Assembly (NCBI GenBank): GCA_963402885.1
Contig: OY727094.1
Location: 21,888,501 to 21,952,500 of the forward strand
DNA: 64,000 nt
From: Antedon bifida
Taxonomy: Eukaryota > Echinodermata > Crinoidea > Comatulida > Antedonidae
Direction of reading: 5' to 3'
Shown here: positions 22,798-33,695 of the stretch, piece after piece
Position numbering within the stretch: the stretch's first letter is position 1
How the letters are laid out: the number at the start of each line of letters is the position of its first letter
Position numbers and translations under genes: made by a program
The notes under the pieces: model-generated
Seen by the model: the letters and a program-made list of their open reading frames with translations, nothing else
Told to the model about the DNA's origin: nothing
Databases searched by the model: none

Positions 22798-23792
22798 TGT
22801 ATTCACTACTCAAAAGCCACCATGGTGCAGGCATGGTTGATTGAATGGTTGCTCTTGCTGTTTCCATTAAAAGTATCATGGGGAATCATGTAATTTCTGT
22901 ATAGTGTTTCTAGATAAATGGTTGAAATTTGCTATTTGTAATATAGAAATAGGTGGTATAGCTTTAATTTCAGTCCAAAATGTTTTTTTTTTGTTAAAAA
23001 ATATTAAAATATAGGCTATATAGATATTAGTATCTAAAATCTACCCTGGTTTGTTTATTAGTAATTACCTATTTTCCATAAATTCAAAATGGCTGCCATT
23101 TGAAAACTTTGTCCCTAATTATCTTCAAGTTTTTTGTAAAGAAATTTAAATACATATAAACATTTCCATAAGATTCAGAACAACTAATTTAATGTTGCCT
23201 TTGGAGAATAGGTCAAAGGTAAATTTATTACACTATATAAAATTATTTTATATCTTAAAGACCCCTTCCCCCATGTTTTTTAGATCTAATTTAAGGTCAC
23301 AAACTACATTTAATGTAAAAATAAATATTATATGGTCCTATTGAGATAACTTTTTTGTCTTTAAACGGGTAAAAATGTGAAAAATAAGTTGATTCTAGTA
23401 ATTTTAGCGGCCCGCTATAAATCCCAAAATGCATTGCGTGTGGATTGGTATTTTTATTTTTCTTCTGTAATTCACCCACTTTTCGATCAATCATGAGGCA
23501 AAAACAAATGGAAGACTCCTAACTTTTCAGTGAAAATACCGGATTTTCCCCAATTTGTATCAACGGAGTCTAGCAAAAATAGAAAGACAATTAATGCAGC
23601 AACTATACAACGTCAGGCTAGGTATATAACTACCGATGTTTACCAGCTAGGCCTACAAAAAAATTAGGCCTAGCTAGGCTAGGCCTAAAGACTGTCCACA
23701 AGAGGTCATTTGCCGCGAGCTACTTAGGTGTATTGTTTCTCACTTTTAATAATACCATATAATTACCATAATTACCATAAAACTTATATTTA
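22798..23792. other. Intergenic stretch without gene
   Basis: AT-rich, with TAGGCCTA-type palindromes at 23650-23690. No ORF, paired repeat or RNA gene recognised. Confidence 0.45.
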
Positions 23793-25343
23793 CAGGGCCG
23801 TAGCCAGGATCTGTCAAGGGGGGGTTCGGACACTGTATTTAGGACACTGCCCTCCCCCTCCCCCTCCCTTGAGGGGGAGAATTTTGTTAAATGACACCCC
23901 TAGATGGCCGGAAATGGTACATAACATTCATGATAAATGGCACCTCTAATTGGTCGGAAAAGACACTCTCATGCAGCATGCTACCAATGAGCAAAACGAT
24001 CGTATTCGTACTTTTTTCCTCCTCCTCACACACGTGGACTATTTAACCGCTGATTGTTTGATCATTCACTCGGTATTTTGTTCAAGTTCAATGTGAACGT
24101 ACGCCTAGGGGAATCCTCGAAAAAAGCACACTTTGTGTGAGAAGTCCAAGTTAATGCTTATTATAGCTCTACCTATATTTATTTACAGCAATTTGTTGAG
24201 GAAATTGAATATTAATCAATGTAAATAGATGGTATTGATACAGTTGAGTAGCCTACGTATCGGCTGGTAGCCCTAGAAAAAAATAATCGGATGCTATAAT
24301 GTAAACTACAGTACATGATACCATAGATATTATAGTGTAATATATTAATATTCACTATAATCCTCTATGATGATGATACACTATAGCCTACTTCATAGCC
24401 AGACATAAATACTGTAGGTACCCGCAGCATTCCATATTTTTATGTACGTCGGAAGGCTATACCGTAAACCTTCTAATAGTAACCCACACTCTATTAGTAA
24501 CGCTCCTTCTAATAGTAACCAACCTTATATATGTCAATCTATAATAATAATCCACTACTCTAATAGTAACCCATGGGGTTAATAGTCACAAAAACTATTG
24601 ACAAAATAACATTATGAAGACTAGTCGTTTATGATGCAGCCGTATTTTGAAAATAAGGAGATAATGCATGTTGATCTCGGGAGTGGGGAGGATTGAGTGT
24701 TTTTGAGTTTATAAAATAAAGTTAGAGTTCAAACAAATTTGTTTATTCGTACTGTTTTATTATTTTGCTATGATTTGCTGAACGGAATAGTTGAGGTGAG
24801 TTACTATTTTCAAGTACCTAAATTAAGATTAGTAATAGTAACCCACTACTCTAATAGTAATCCCCCTTCTAATAGTAACCCACCCTAAAAAAACAATCAA
24901 AGAATAATAACCCAGGGTTACAATTAGAAGATTTACGGTATACGTTATGCATGCTGACTGCCGTGATCTAAACAATATAGGTACGCGGTTGTCTGGCGGT
25001 GTCCTTTGTACAAATCGTTCGTGCACCAGCTCACTGTACGAGTACGATACACGCGTCAATATCATGTTACATCCAGGGATTTCAGGTGAAAATCGGCAAT
25101 TCAATTGCAACTCTTGGAAATTTACAGACACGTATCACTCGACGTACGCTCATACAGCGAAGAATGTATCGAGTTATTCACGAACGAGTTTACGAATTTT
25201 TCAATTTACAAATGACCTTTTTTACATTATTTGGAGGATTTTCAGAGATGACGGTGAGGTATTAGGCATGTCGGGGATGGGGGTTCGCAGTCGGTTAAGG
25301 GGGTTCGCCCGAACCATAAAAAAAACCCCTGGCTACGGGCCTG
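23793..25343. mobile_element. Non-autonomous TIR element, CAGG-CCGTAGCCAGG ends
   Basis: The left end CAGGGCCGTAGCCAGG and the right end CCTGGCTACGGGCCTG are inverted with one mismatch. G-rich subterminal runs follow (GGGGGGGTTCGG left, GGGGGTTCGC right). ATTTA flanks both sides (23788-23792 and 25344-25348), a candidate 5-bp target duplication. CAG-type ends recall hAT or related superfamilies, but 8 bp do not match. There is no transposase; the interior carries a smaller nested MITE (24460-24940). Confidence 0.72.
24460..24940. mobile_element. 481-bp MITE with TACCGTAAAC ends and internal TAATAGTAACCCAC subrepeats
   Basis: The left TACCGTAAACCTTCTAATAG is matched by an inverted copy ending TTAGAAGATTTACGGTA at 24940. 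TA dinucleotides flank it (24458-24459 and 24941-24942), consistent with a TA target duplication as in Tc1/mariner or similar. CTAATAGTAACCCAC-like subrepeats occur about five times near the left end and three times near the right end. No ORF. Confidence 0.68.
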
Positions 25344-25352
25344 ATTTAAGAC

Positions 25353-25440
25353 AAGGAATGACCTGGTTTAATGTTTTAAAGTAATATATATGTATTATTT
25401 TTACAAAACGTCACAAATTGTAGGGAATGGGTCTTAAACT
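25353..25440 (+). repeat. Inverted-repeat partner of 27682-27771
   Basis: About 88 bases starting CAAGGAATGACCTGGTTTAA match the reverse complement of 27682-27771 with very few changes and diverge sharply after GGGTCTTAAACTG. They are either two inverted copies of one dispersed repeat or the ends of a larger element. Confidence 0.75.
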
Positions 25441-25449
25441 GAATAAGCC

Positions 25450-25520
25450 ATTTTAATGTCACAATGGTTATTCACTTTGACAAAAAAATTGATGGAAACG
25501 AAAAATTATTTAACCTAATA
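25450..25520 (-). repeat. Fragment of the TGTATTG-CCCC MITE family (inverted copy)
   Basis: CCATTTTAATGTCACAATGG then TTATTCACTTTGACAAAAAA is the reverse complement of the right half of the MITE at 27037-27378 and of 36308-36400. Confidence 0.5.
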
Positions 25521-25865
25521 AAATCATAATTTAAAAAAAGAGTAGTAAACTGGAAGTCCATTGTTTAAAATTCAATGGGTTTGTATTTGATTTACTGTTT
25601 TTTTGTTTATTTTTTAAGAGCTAAATCGTTATTTTTTAAATAACCTGATTAAAACTACCAAATGACTTTTCAATGTTTGATTTTAGCATTCTTTATTTTT
25701 TGCATAATAAAGAAAGGACTGTAAATTATCAAGGTAATATCCTAATATAGTATTCGATTTTATATAACACCTAAATAAATTCCTTTCATTTGATTGGACG
25801 AATGTGGGTCACATAGCGTGCAATAGTACGCACTATTAAACGATCGTTTAATAGTACTTTTTAAA

Positions 25866-26176
25866 ACATTTTTGTGTACGAAAAAAAAAACGTTTCGCGG
25901 ATGAAAAAAAAATCTAGTATATGAATTACCCTAAATTTTAGATATACTGTAATATGGCTCTGCACTGTGAAATACAACAGGGCCACCTGTCGTCTGGCCT
26001 CAGTTTCGTTTCTCTTTTCAACATTTTTATTTTGTGTATGAAAAAAAAAAAGTTCGCGGATGAAAAAAAATCTAGTACTGTATACAAATTATAATGTTAG
26101 ATACTGCAGCTGTAATATGGCTCTGTATTGTGAAATACAACAGCGCCACCTGTCGTCTGGTCTCAGTTTCGTTTGT
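25866..26176 (+). repeat. Tandem duplication, ~155-160-bp unit, two copies
   Basis: Copy one (25866-26018) and copy two (26021-26176) share a TTTGTGTA.GAAAAAAAAAA start, TTCGCGGATGAAAAAAA, TGTAATATGGCTCTG, GTGAAATACAACAG and GCCACCTGTCGTCTGG. Differences are scattered substitutions and small indels. Non-coding. Confidence 0.85.
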
Positions 26177-26377
26177 AAACACCAGGGCAGCAGGTTTTTG
26201 TGTAGGATTTGGACATATATATATGTATATATATTTTTATATATAATTTTTATATATAAAATTATTAAAAATAAATTTTTACTGTTTTTAATCAATGTGA
26301 ATGAAATGTAGTAGGTCTTGGCTAGGGCTACCTTATTTGATTCAAATGACAGGAATTTATTTAGATGTTATATAAAA

Positions 26378-26543
26378 CAAATAATGAATGTTTTGTATTC
26401 GTGTAATGGAACAAATAGTGGCACTTGGTGAATGATGAAAGGTTATATTTCAACTCGGCTGATCGCCTCGTTGAAATATAACCTTTCATCATTCACCTCG
26501 TGCCATTATTTGTACCATTACACTCATAAACATTCATTATTTG
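26378..26543. repeat. 166-bp near-perfect hairpin (77/74-bp arms, 15-base loop)
   Basis: The left arm 26378-26454 ends GGTTATATTTCAAC. The right arm starts GTTGAAATATAACC at 26470 and runs to CATTCATTATTTG at 26543. Only a handful of mismatches interrupt pairing. Likely a snapback MITE; the low divergence between arms suggests young age or gene conversion. No coding role. Confidence 0.88.
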
Positions 26544-26766
26544 TATAATAGATCATAGTTCAAGAATTTAGACCTTCACTCCAATGAAGTACATGGTGAC
26601 GAAGTTGTTCCATCCAACCCAATATATTTTATAAATAGAAAAGACAATTTCAAGGAAAATGCCACCTAAAAGGGACACGGACCAAGGCTATCAAGTTGTT
26701 TGAAAGTGGTCTATTCTGTTGGCCAGAGGAAGATTAACAAAATCACACTAAGGCGCAGGATTGGTC

Positions 26767-26920
26767 ATAGCAATAAATAGCAAACTATAGTCATCAAATA
26801 GCATAACCATAGATAGCAAGGAAATAGCTGTGTAATTGCTATACCTGATATAGCAAATAAATAGCTTGCAATTGCTATACTTGATATAGCATAAATAGCA
26901 AATAAATAGCTGTGTAGTTT
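26767..26920. repeat. Degenerate minisatellite of AAATAGC units
   Basis: Repeated ATAGCAAATAAATAGC and AATTGCTATAC.TGATATAGC blocks make two to three loose higher-order copies. Low complexity, no product. Confidence 0.7.
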
Positions 26921-27036
26921 TCCTTGCTCATAATTTTTGGTATCAATGTATAAAAGCAATATCTCTTTCTTTTGATGTAAGTTGATTGTAATTAGATAAT
27001 TAATGACGTCACATAAGGTTATGTTTTTTTTTAAAT

Positions 27037-27378
27037 GTATTGTCCCCCAAAAATGAAGATTATATAATTACATCAGACTTTGAATAGGTTATTTTGTAGT
27101 TTAAATCAAGTTAATCACGAGCGTAGAAAAAAAATGAGGAGAAAAAAAAATTATGTTTTCAATAAAATGACAAAATAAATGGTTAAATTCAACCAAAAAT
27201 CCACTGGCTGGCAGCCAATTTGACTATTTTTTGCTTTAAATTACAGTTTTTTCAGGTAAATAATTTTTTTTTTCGATCCAAGTTTTCGTCAAAGTGGATA
27301 ACTATTATATATTAAAATGGCATATTCAACAAAAAAATTTAAACAAAATATTTTTTCAGGGGGCAATACATCTTTAAA
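27037..27378. mobile_element. ~340-bp MITE, TGTATTG-CCCC terminal inverted repeats
   Basis: The left end AAATGTATTGTCCCCCAAAA and the right end GGGGGCAATACATCTTTAAA are imperfect inverses. Related pieces: a left half at 28108-28215 (GTATTGTCCCCAAAAACATG, then ATTTTGTAGTTATAATAAAG), a right half at 36308-36400 and an inverted piece at 25450-25520. At least four copies in the window make this a locally common family. Confidence 0.65.
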
Positions 27379-27681
27379 TATTGAACATTTAGGTATCTAA
27401 AAGTAAAACATGTAAATATTATTTTTAAGATATGATTAATATCTAAAATTCTCATATATATATAATATAGGCATATACTCGGATTCATTTAAGCATCGTT
27501 ATGCACAAGTTTATAGCTACGAATATGTACGTACACAAGATAACAAAACACTGAGTTCTTCTAGATTATTAAACAATTTGGGTAGGGTATGATAAAAAAT
27601 AGCCATAAGTACAGTTTTTCTTGCTCAAACATTTAATTCTTTATATCAATGTATAGAGTAATATTTGCTCTACATTTCAGT

Positions 27682-27771
27682 TTTAAAGACCCATTTCCTA
27701 CAATTTGTGACGTTTTGTAAAAATAATGCATATATATTACTTTAAAACATTAAACCAGGTCATTCCTTGGT
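27682..27771 (-). repeat. Inverted-repeat partner of 25353-25440
   Basis: The reverse complement reads CAAGGAATGACCTGGTTTAA then TGTTTTAAAGTAATATATAT, near-identical to 25353-25440. The edges are sharp on both sides. Confidence 0.75.
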
Positions 27772-28512
27772 AAATTATAAAAAAAGAGAGAAACAATGCA
27801 CTACCTAAGATTCCAATGCCCGACCAACAATTTTTTTGCTTTCAGTCTTTTATCATCTTGTATTAAAAATTAAATGCAAACAAATTGAAATTCAACAATC
27901 CGTGTAAGAGTTATTGAAATCAATGTTTACCTTATTTGGTAGTGAAATAATAGGAAAATGTTAATATGGCAACAAGATACATATATTTAAAAATAATTTT
28001 ATCTGTGTATGTTCCAACAAAAACCTCTTTCATTGTGCAAATTTAAAGAAAGTCTATTTTTTTGACTTGGCCACCTAAAGGTCGATATTTATAGACAACT
28101 GCTCTTAAAGTTGTATTGTCCCCAAAAACATGAAAAATGAAGATCAATAAAATCAAATTTTGAATAGACCATTTTGTAGTTATAATAAAGTTGTTCACTT
28201 TTGCCGAAAAAAAAAATCCGAAAAAATCAAAATAAGTTTATCATTTTTCCCAACTCGTCAGCTCAAAAATTAGGCCGGTAGGGCTATACTCATACATATG
28301 CATGATATGTTAATGAGCATCCACACAGCTGAGATCTGATCTAATAACAACAAACATGGAGATGCACGCTGTACATAATCGACGCGACTCGACTGGGGTT
28401 TCCCCGATTGTATTTAAAGCTGTTAATTTGTCGGTAGACAGACGTTTGTAATAACAGGAAGGTTAAATATTAATATATTGTTAATATAAAGCACACTATA
28501 AAGCATATATAG
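27772..28512. other. Spacer with a MITE half-copy, no gene
   Basis: Contains the left half of the TGTATTG-CCCC family at 28108-28215. The rest is AT-rich with no coding similarity. 28240-28450 may include 5' sequence of the following LINE. Confidence 0.45.
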
Positions 28513-29268
28513 TGATATGATAGCATTGCAAGAAACTAAAATATGTGAACAATATGACTTTACTTTTCCATCAAAAAATAGATTAATTTGTTTTAAACAA
28601 AATCATTCTAGACACAGCGGAGTAGGTTTAGTTATAAGTAGTAGAAGTAATGAATATGTTGAGACCTAGAACGTAATTAACGATGATATCGCGTATCTTA
28701 ACATTGTTTTTCCAAGCCGAAAAAATAATGGTTACATTAAGTGTAGAGTTGTTAATGCATATAGCCCCACTGCTGTGAGGGCAAAAACTAATCCCGGATT
28801 GCTAAATAAATTTTATAATGATCTTGAGAAAGCATGTTGTGTACCTGCAAAATGGGAATTGTTTGTGCTGGGTGATTTTAACGCTGTACTTGGTAAAGCT
28901 AATAATATTGGTTTTGACAACTTATCTGAACACATTGGTTCTTATGGACACGGTGTTATTAATGATAGTAGTCAAGTGTTTTTTAAATTTATGATGAATA
29001 ATAAGCTTTTTGCCTGAAATACAGCATTCAAACATAAAATTCGCCAAGTAACAACACACACAATGTATGTTAAAACCTGGGATGCTAGTAGAGTAACAAA
29101 AGAAACTAAGCCATATTATAGACAGATTGACATCATACTTTGTATTAAACTTGTTTTAAAAGTAAATAGTAGAGCATATAGTGGCACCAGAACCATCAGT
29201 GATCACAAAATAGTGTGTGCTCAATTTAATCTAAATATGCGTGTACTAACTTTTAAGAAAGATTGAAA

Positions 29269-29306
<38 letters not shown>

Positions 29307-30792
29307 TAATTGTTCATTGTTATTAAATCAGGAATCATGTGATAGATATTGTAATCAAACAAAACATGAACTTTGTAAAATGAATATTAATATTAATAAT
29401 GATCCTAATGTGTCAATGAGTAAATTGTTAACAACAACTGTACTTTCTGCACGGAAGACGATTGGTATGACAAATAATGATAGACCTAATTGTGTACAAG
29501 ATAATTAATTGTCAAGGCTCACTGTTGAGAGATCTGAGTTACGTTGTCAATTAAACTCGTGCAATACCTCGAAAGATCGTAGTTTATTGCGTACGTATAT
29601 TAATAAGAAAAAAAATGCAATTTCTAAACGATTAAAAAACATTGAAGAAAACAAAGCAAAAAAATTGATCGATAGAATCACTACTACAAATGAAACAAAG
29701 AAAATGTTTGATTCTGTAAAATTACTCTGCACAAACAAGAAAACTAACAAAATTTTTGTAACAGAAAATGACGGAAGTGTGATTTATTCAAATCAAAAGA
29801 AAGCAGAAATCGTGAAAGATTGGTTTTGCAAACAGTTAACTGATGTCAGCATTGATCCAATAAACGCATTTGATGGTCCACCAAGAAAGTTAAACTACCC
29901 AATAATGGTCAGTGAAGTGGCTAATGCTGCTTCCTCTTTAAAAAATAATAAGGCTTGTGGACCTGACAAGATTGCACCAGAATTGTTCAAGTATGCGAGT
30001 GACGACGTCTATGTGCTTTACGCTTGCATCATTAATCAATTTTTTGAAAGAAATATACATCTGCAGAGTATAACTGAAGGTTTAATTATACCCCTGCAAA
30101 AACCTGGAAAACCGAAGGGACCATGTAAAAGTCTAAGGCCTCTTACATTGAGCAACGTTATTCGCAAAGTAATGTCATTGATTATTTATAAACGTTAACA
30201 ATTACACAGGACCCTTCCAAAGTGCTTATAAGAGAGGTTGGAGCTGTGCTGATATTGTATGGGCGCAAAGAATATTAACATCTATAGTCAAACAAAAGAA
30301 ATGGGAATTCTGCAAAATGGGTTTAGACATGTCTTCTGCATTCGATACTATTAAACGTGATACTGTGTTACGTTTACTTAGCGATGCTGGTTGTTCTGAC
30401 GATGACATACATAGGTTAGTTTCAAGGCGATTGTTTATCAGGACTTTTTTTTACTATCACGTTTGCTGGAGCGTTGTACCAGTTAAGAGCCATGACTACT
30501 TTCAGATCTAATCCACCAATTGAGATTAAATGTTTTCCGCTTGAATTCTTAGGTTCATTTTTGGATACCACTAAGGATATTAAGCATAGAATTATATTAG
30601 CAAATGTAGCATTTAACAACTTTAATAATGTGTGGCTTAAGAAAAATATTGCAACTGATTTGAACTCAAGTTATATAATGTATTAGTTGTATCTATTTTA
30701 TTGTATAATTGCAATAGCTGGTCTGCTCCCAAAGTTGTTATGAAAAAAATTGATACCTGTCATAGGTCCCACTTAAGAACTATTACTAATGT
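28513..30792 (+). pseudogene. LINE ORF2 (endonuclease and reverse transcriptase), core deleted
   Basis: Endonuclease: DMIALQETKICEQY (Glu), HSGVGLVISSRS, VVNAYSPT, LFVLGDFNAVLGKANNIGFD and TISDHKIVCAQF. There is an in-frame TAG near 28668 and a TGA at ~29016. A ~33-base A tract (29268-29300) interrupts the frame. RT: VSEVANAASSLKNNKACGPD, ITEGLIIPLQKPGKPKGP, LRPLTLSNVIRKV, then a shift to FCKMGLDMSSAFDTIKRD. From ~30425 the palm is lost: the text passes from DDDIHRLVS directly to ITFAGALYQLRA and then PLEFLGSFLDTTKDIKHRII, with no DD box. WSAPKVVMKKIDTCHRSHLR continues to the insertion point. Confidence 0.85.
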
Positions 30793-30796
30793 GAAA

Positions 30797-32093
30797 CAGT
30801 GGCGTATCCAGTGGGGGGGGGGGGGCCCGGGCCCCCCCTGATTTGGCGTCCGTCGGCACATCATCGCGTCCGTCGGCAAACAAAGGTGCCGGGGAAAAAA
30901 TAAAGTTAAGCAAATAAGAATAAACTATTATTCTGACAATAATTGTACTGTAAACATAATTCTTTTGAGTGTTTGTTTATTTACATATCATATTATTACC
31001 TTCAGATCAACTATTTTTTATTTTCATTACATCTAACCAAACACGTAAAAAATTAGGTTAAAATATCTTCTCATCTTGCACGTCGTACGGCCGTACGCGC
31101 TAGATTGTTTACTCTCAAAAAGTCTTTGAACGGTCCGGTGACCTTATCCTATTCAACCTTGTTTTTGCAGTTGACCTGGGATTTGTATGTTTTCCTACGC
31201 TAAGATTATATAGTTCCACTTGCCATGTGCTTTTTTCTCTAAGATATATTTATTATAAGTGCCAAAAACCCGGTTTTTTCTCGATATGAGGCCTTTATTA
31301 TTCAAATTTTTTAAAGAAAAAGCACACATACCATAAAAAATATCCATGTATTTAATTTTTGGAACATAATATTCCGTGAGGCTCAATTAGAAAACCACCA
31401 TTGTGTGATATGATGTCATCGTTAGCCAATCAAAGCTGAGCTTTCCCGTGATTATCGGCATTGGTCACGGTTGAATGATTTTGGATTCTGGCTGATTTGA
31501 TTTGATTGGTGGATGCGAATCACCCGCAGCGAAATGTTTTCTCTCGCGCGTGTACAGTACCATGAACTCACATGATCTCTCGTTAGAGCAATGAATTTGT
31601 CCGAATTCCGTTAAGTAAACAACTTTTTATATTTTATAAGCATTTAATAACATGTTTTATTGATATTTCCAATGGGTGATATATAAAATAAATTACTAAA
31701 AAACGTAATCATATGTAATTATTTAAACCAAAAATGGCGTAGTTAATAGAATTGTCGACTGAGGCCGGCCTCAAATGGTTTTACTTCTTTCGTGGCTAAA
31801 AACGATCTTTTTCGGCGATGTTTTAGACCCTATATTTCGAAAACTACAAGTCAGATTTTCGTAATTCTTTTTTTATTGTAATATTAATACAACATACTAA
31901 CAGATAATGTTTAATTTGGTTTTAATTTTGCATCGTTATCCCTATAAGACAACATATGACTATGCAATCCTGAACATATATTGATCAGGTGTATATCGGG
32001 GTGTAGGCCCTATGTACAGGTAATGACACTAATTTTGTCGGCAAATTGGCAATTCCGGGCCCCCCCAACTTCAAAATCCTGGATACGCCACTG
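30797..32093. mobile_element. Non-autonomous hAT element with 8-bp target duplication
   Basis: Perfect 15-bp terminal inverted repeats, CAGTGGCGTATCCAG at 30797 and CTGGATACGCCACTG ending 32093, are flanked by identical 8-bp ATGTGAAA (30789-30796 and 32094-32101). An 8-bp duplication with CA-type ends is diagnostic of the hAT superfamily. Subterminal G/C runs (13 G at 30813 onward, CCCGGGCCCCCCC; GGGCCCCCCC at 32058 onward) extend the inverted relationship. The 1297 bp hold no transposase, so it depends on an autonomous relative. Inserted into the LINE RT C-terminal coding region. Confidence 0.93.
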
Positions 32094-32101
32094 ATGTGAA
32101 A

Positions 32102-32411
32102 TATCTGAAAAAGATTAGCAATAATAAGTTGGTAACAAATACTAAACCTTTATCTGAGATTGTAAATAAACTTAGGTGGTCTATGCTTGGCCATATACTT
32201 AGAATGAGTGACTCCTGCTTTTTCAGCATTAGTGTTTGGTATTGTACACTCTAATTCAGTAAAAGGGCGAATTGGAAAACATCAAACCAATCTGTTAAGT
32301 ACCCTTAGAAATGATTTATTTATCAGAAATTTTAAGTTATGTAATTTAAACGACTTAATTCATTTGCGTGAGATTGCCAGCAACAGAAATAAGTGGCTTT
32401 TGTTATTTTGA
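32102..32411 (+). pseudogene. C-terminal end of the plus-strand LINE
   Basis: Continuation after the hAT: YLKKISNNKLVTNTKPLSEI, VNKLRWSMLGHILRMS, then in a shifted frame (from ~32215) PAFSALVFGIVHSNSVKGRI, GKHQTNLLSTLRNDLF and a stop at 32409-32411. RWSMLGHILRM..D.PA is a typical RT C-terminal motif of LINEs. One frameshift at ~32212. Confidence 0.8.
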
Positions 32412-33194
32412 ATCATTATTTTGTACGTTATTTTATATTTTTTGTTGTTGTAAGAGGCATGCATGTAAGAACTTATCAGATTTTGTAAATCCACAGTGCA
32501 TGGTGGTTTTGTTACATTTTTTGGAAATAAAGTTACTTATATGTGTACAGCCACATCAAAACCAGGCACTTGGTGAAATATTTTTTTTTTAGTTATTACT
32601 ATAATTATATTACTCACAATATATCCTTCAAAATGGTGTTTGGATCATTTAAATCAAGCAAATATTCCCAGAGTTATAGCAATAAATGTATATAGCATTT
32701 ATACAACAATTTACTTTTAATTACTGAGTAATTAACAGTCAAAGTTTAATGACAAATCAGACAGGAAGTTGCCCCATGCTGTTACAGATTGAACAATTAA
32801 CACCTTAGCAACACTACCTTCTTGATAAACAATCATTCTGAAATTTGGCACACCTGTTCAATATAGTGTTTTCTGATATTCCTGAAAATTTCATCAAAAT
32901 CCGAGGTGGTTATCATAGTTAATTATGACGATTACAAAATACCACTAATTTACGTAAAATCTGTCAAATTCATTTATAATAGTGTAGTGTAAGAATAATA
33001 CAGTAGGCCTACTAGTAGGTATTCAGAAGATTTCCTTAGCTTATTATTAGTTCTGAACAAATTTAAACAAAAACAGCAAACATTTTATTAATGAACTTTA
33101 TTCAATTTTATTTCTCTTTTTACTTTATTTTATCTGCTTTTTATTCAAAATGGCGCAGGGCACACAATGTCTCTCGTTTCTGGTCGGCAAAATT

Positions 33195-33670
33195 CAGTTA
33201 CCAGTATTTTATTTGTGAGTGATTTGTATTGCACTTGTTTTTACTGTGAATGTTATGTAATACATCTATTGTTGAACCAGCACCTGGCCTGATCATGACA
33301 GATAGCCACACCCGATAGCTTGAACAATGTTTTTAAGCATGATGAATAACGTAAAATTTAGCCAAGGTACCAGTATTTTATTTGTGAGGGATTTGTATTG
33401 TACTTGTTTTTACTGTTGTTAATGTTATGTAATACATCTATTGTTGAACCAGCACCTGGCCTGATCATGACAGGTAGCCACACCCGTTAGCTTGAACAAT
33501 GTTTTTAAGCATGATGAATAACGTGAAATTTAGCCAAGGTACCAGTATTTTATTTGTGAGGGATTTGTATTGTACTTGTTTTTACTGTTTATGTTTCGCA
33601 AAATATCCATTTATTGACAGGTACACACAATCCCCACACACCCGGCCCATCATTGGCATTTTAAGCATAA
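33195..33670. repeat. Tandem array, ~170-bp unit, 2.7 copies
   Basis: ACCAGTATTTTATTTGTGAG begins at 33200, 33369 and 33541 (periods 169 and 172). Units contain GAACCAGCACCTGGCCTGAT and AACAATGTTTTTAAGCATGA. The third unit diverges after ACTTGTTTTTACTG. Confidence 0.88.
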
Positions 33671-33695
33671 TGAAATTTAACCAAATTAAAATAAA

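Larger units (their letters stand above)
28513..32411 (+). mobile_element. Plus-strand LINE with an embedded hAT element
   Basis: A non-LTR retrotransposon body: endonuclease (28513-29262), linker and RT (29270-30792), then after the 30797-32093 hAT insertion the C-terminal end (32102-32411) and a 3' UTR with AATAAA near 32526. The reading frame across the hAT joins smoothly (TNVK to YLKKIS) when one target duplication is discounted, showing that the LINE came first. The clade is unresolved; it differs from the three minus-strand LINEs. Confidence 0.85.

Noticed and set aside
30810-30840. Poly-G run followed by CCCGGGCCCCCCC as an assembly error
   Set aside because: G/C-rich subterminal runs occur at both ends of the hAT element and in the similar element at 23793, so the feature is probably real, though exact length may be unreliable.
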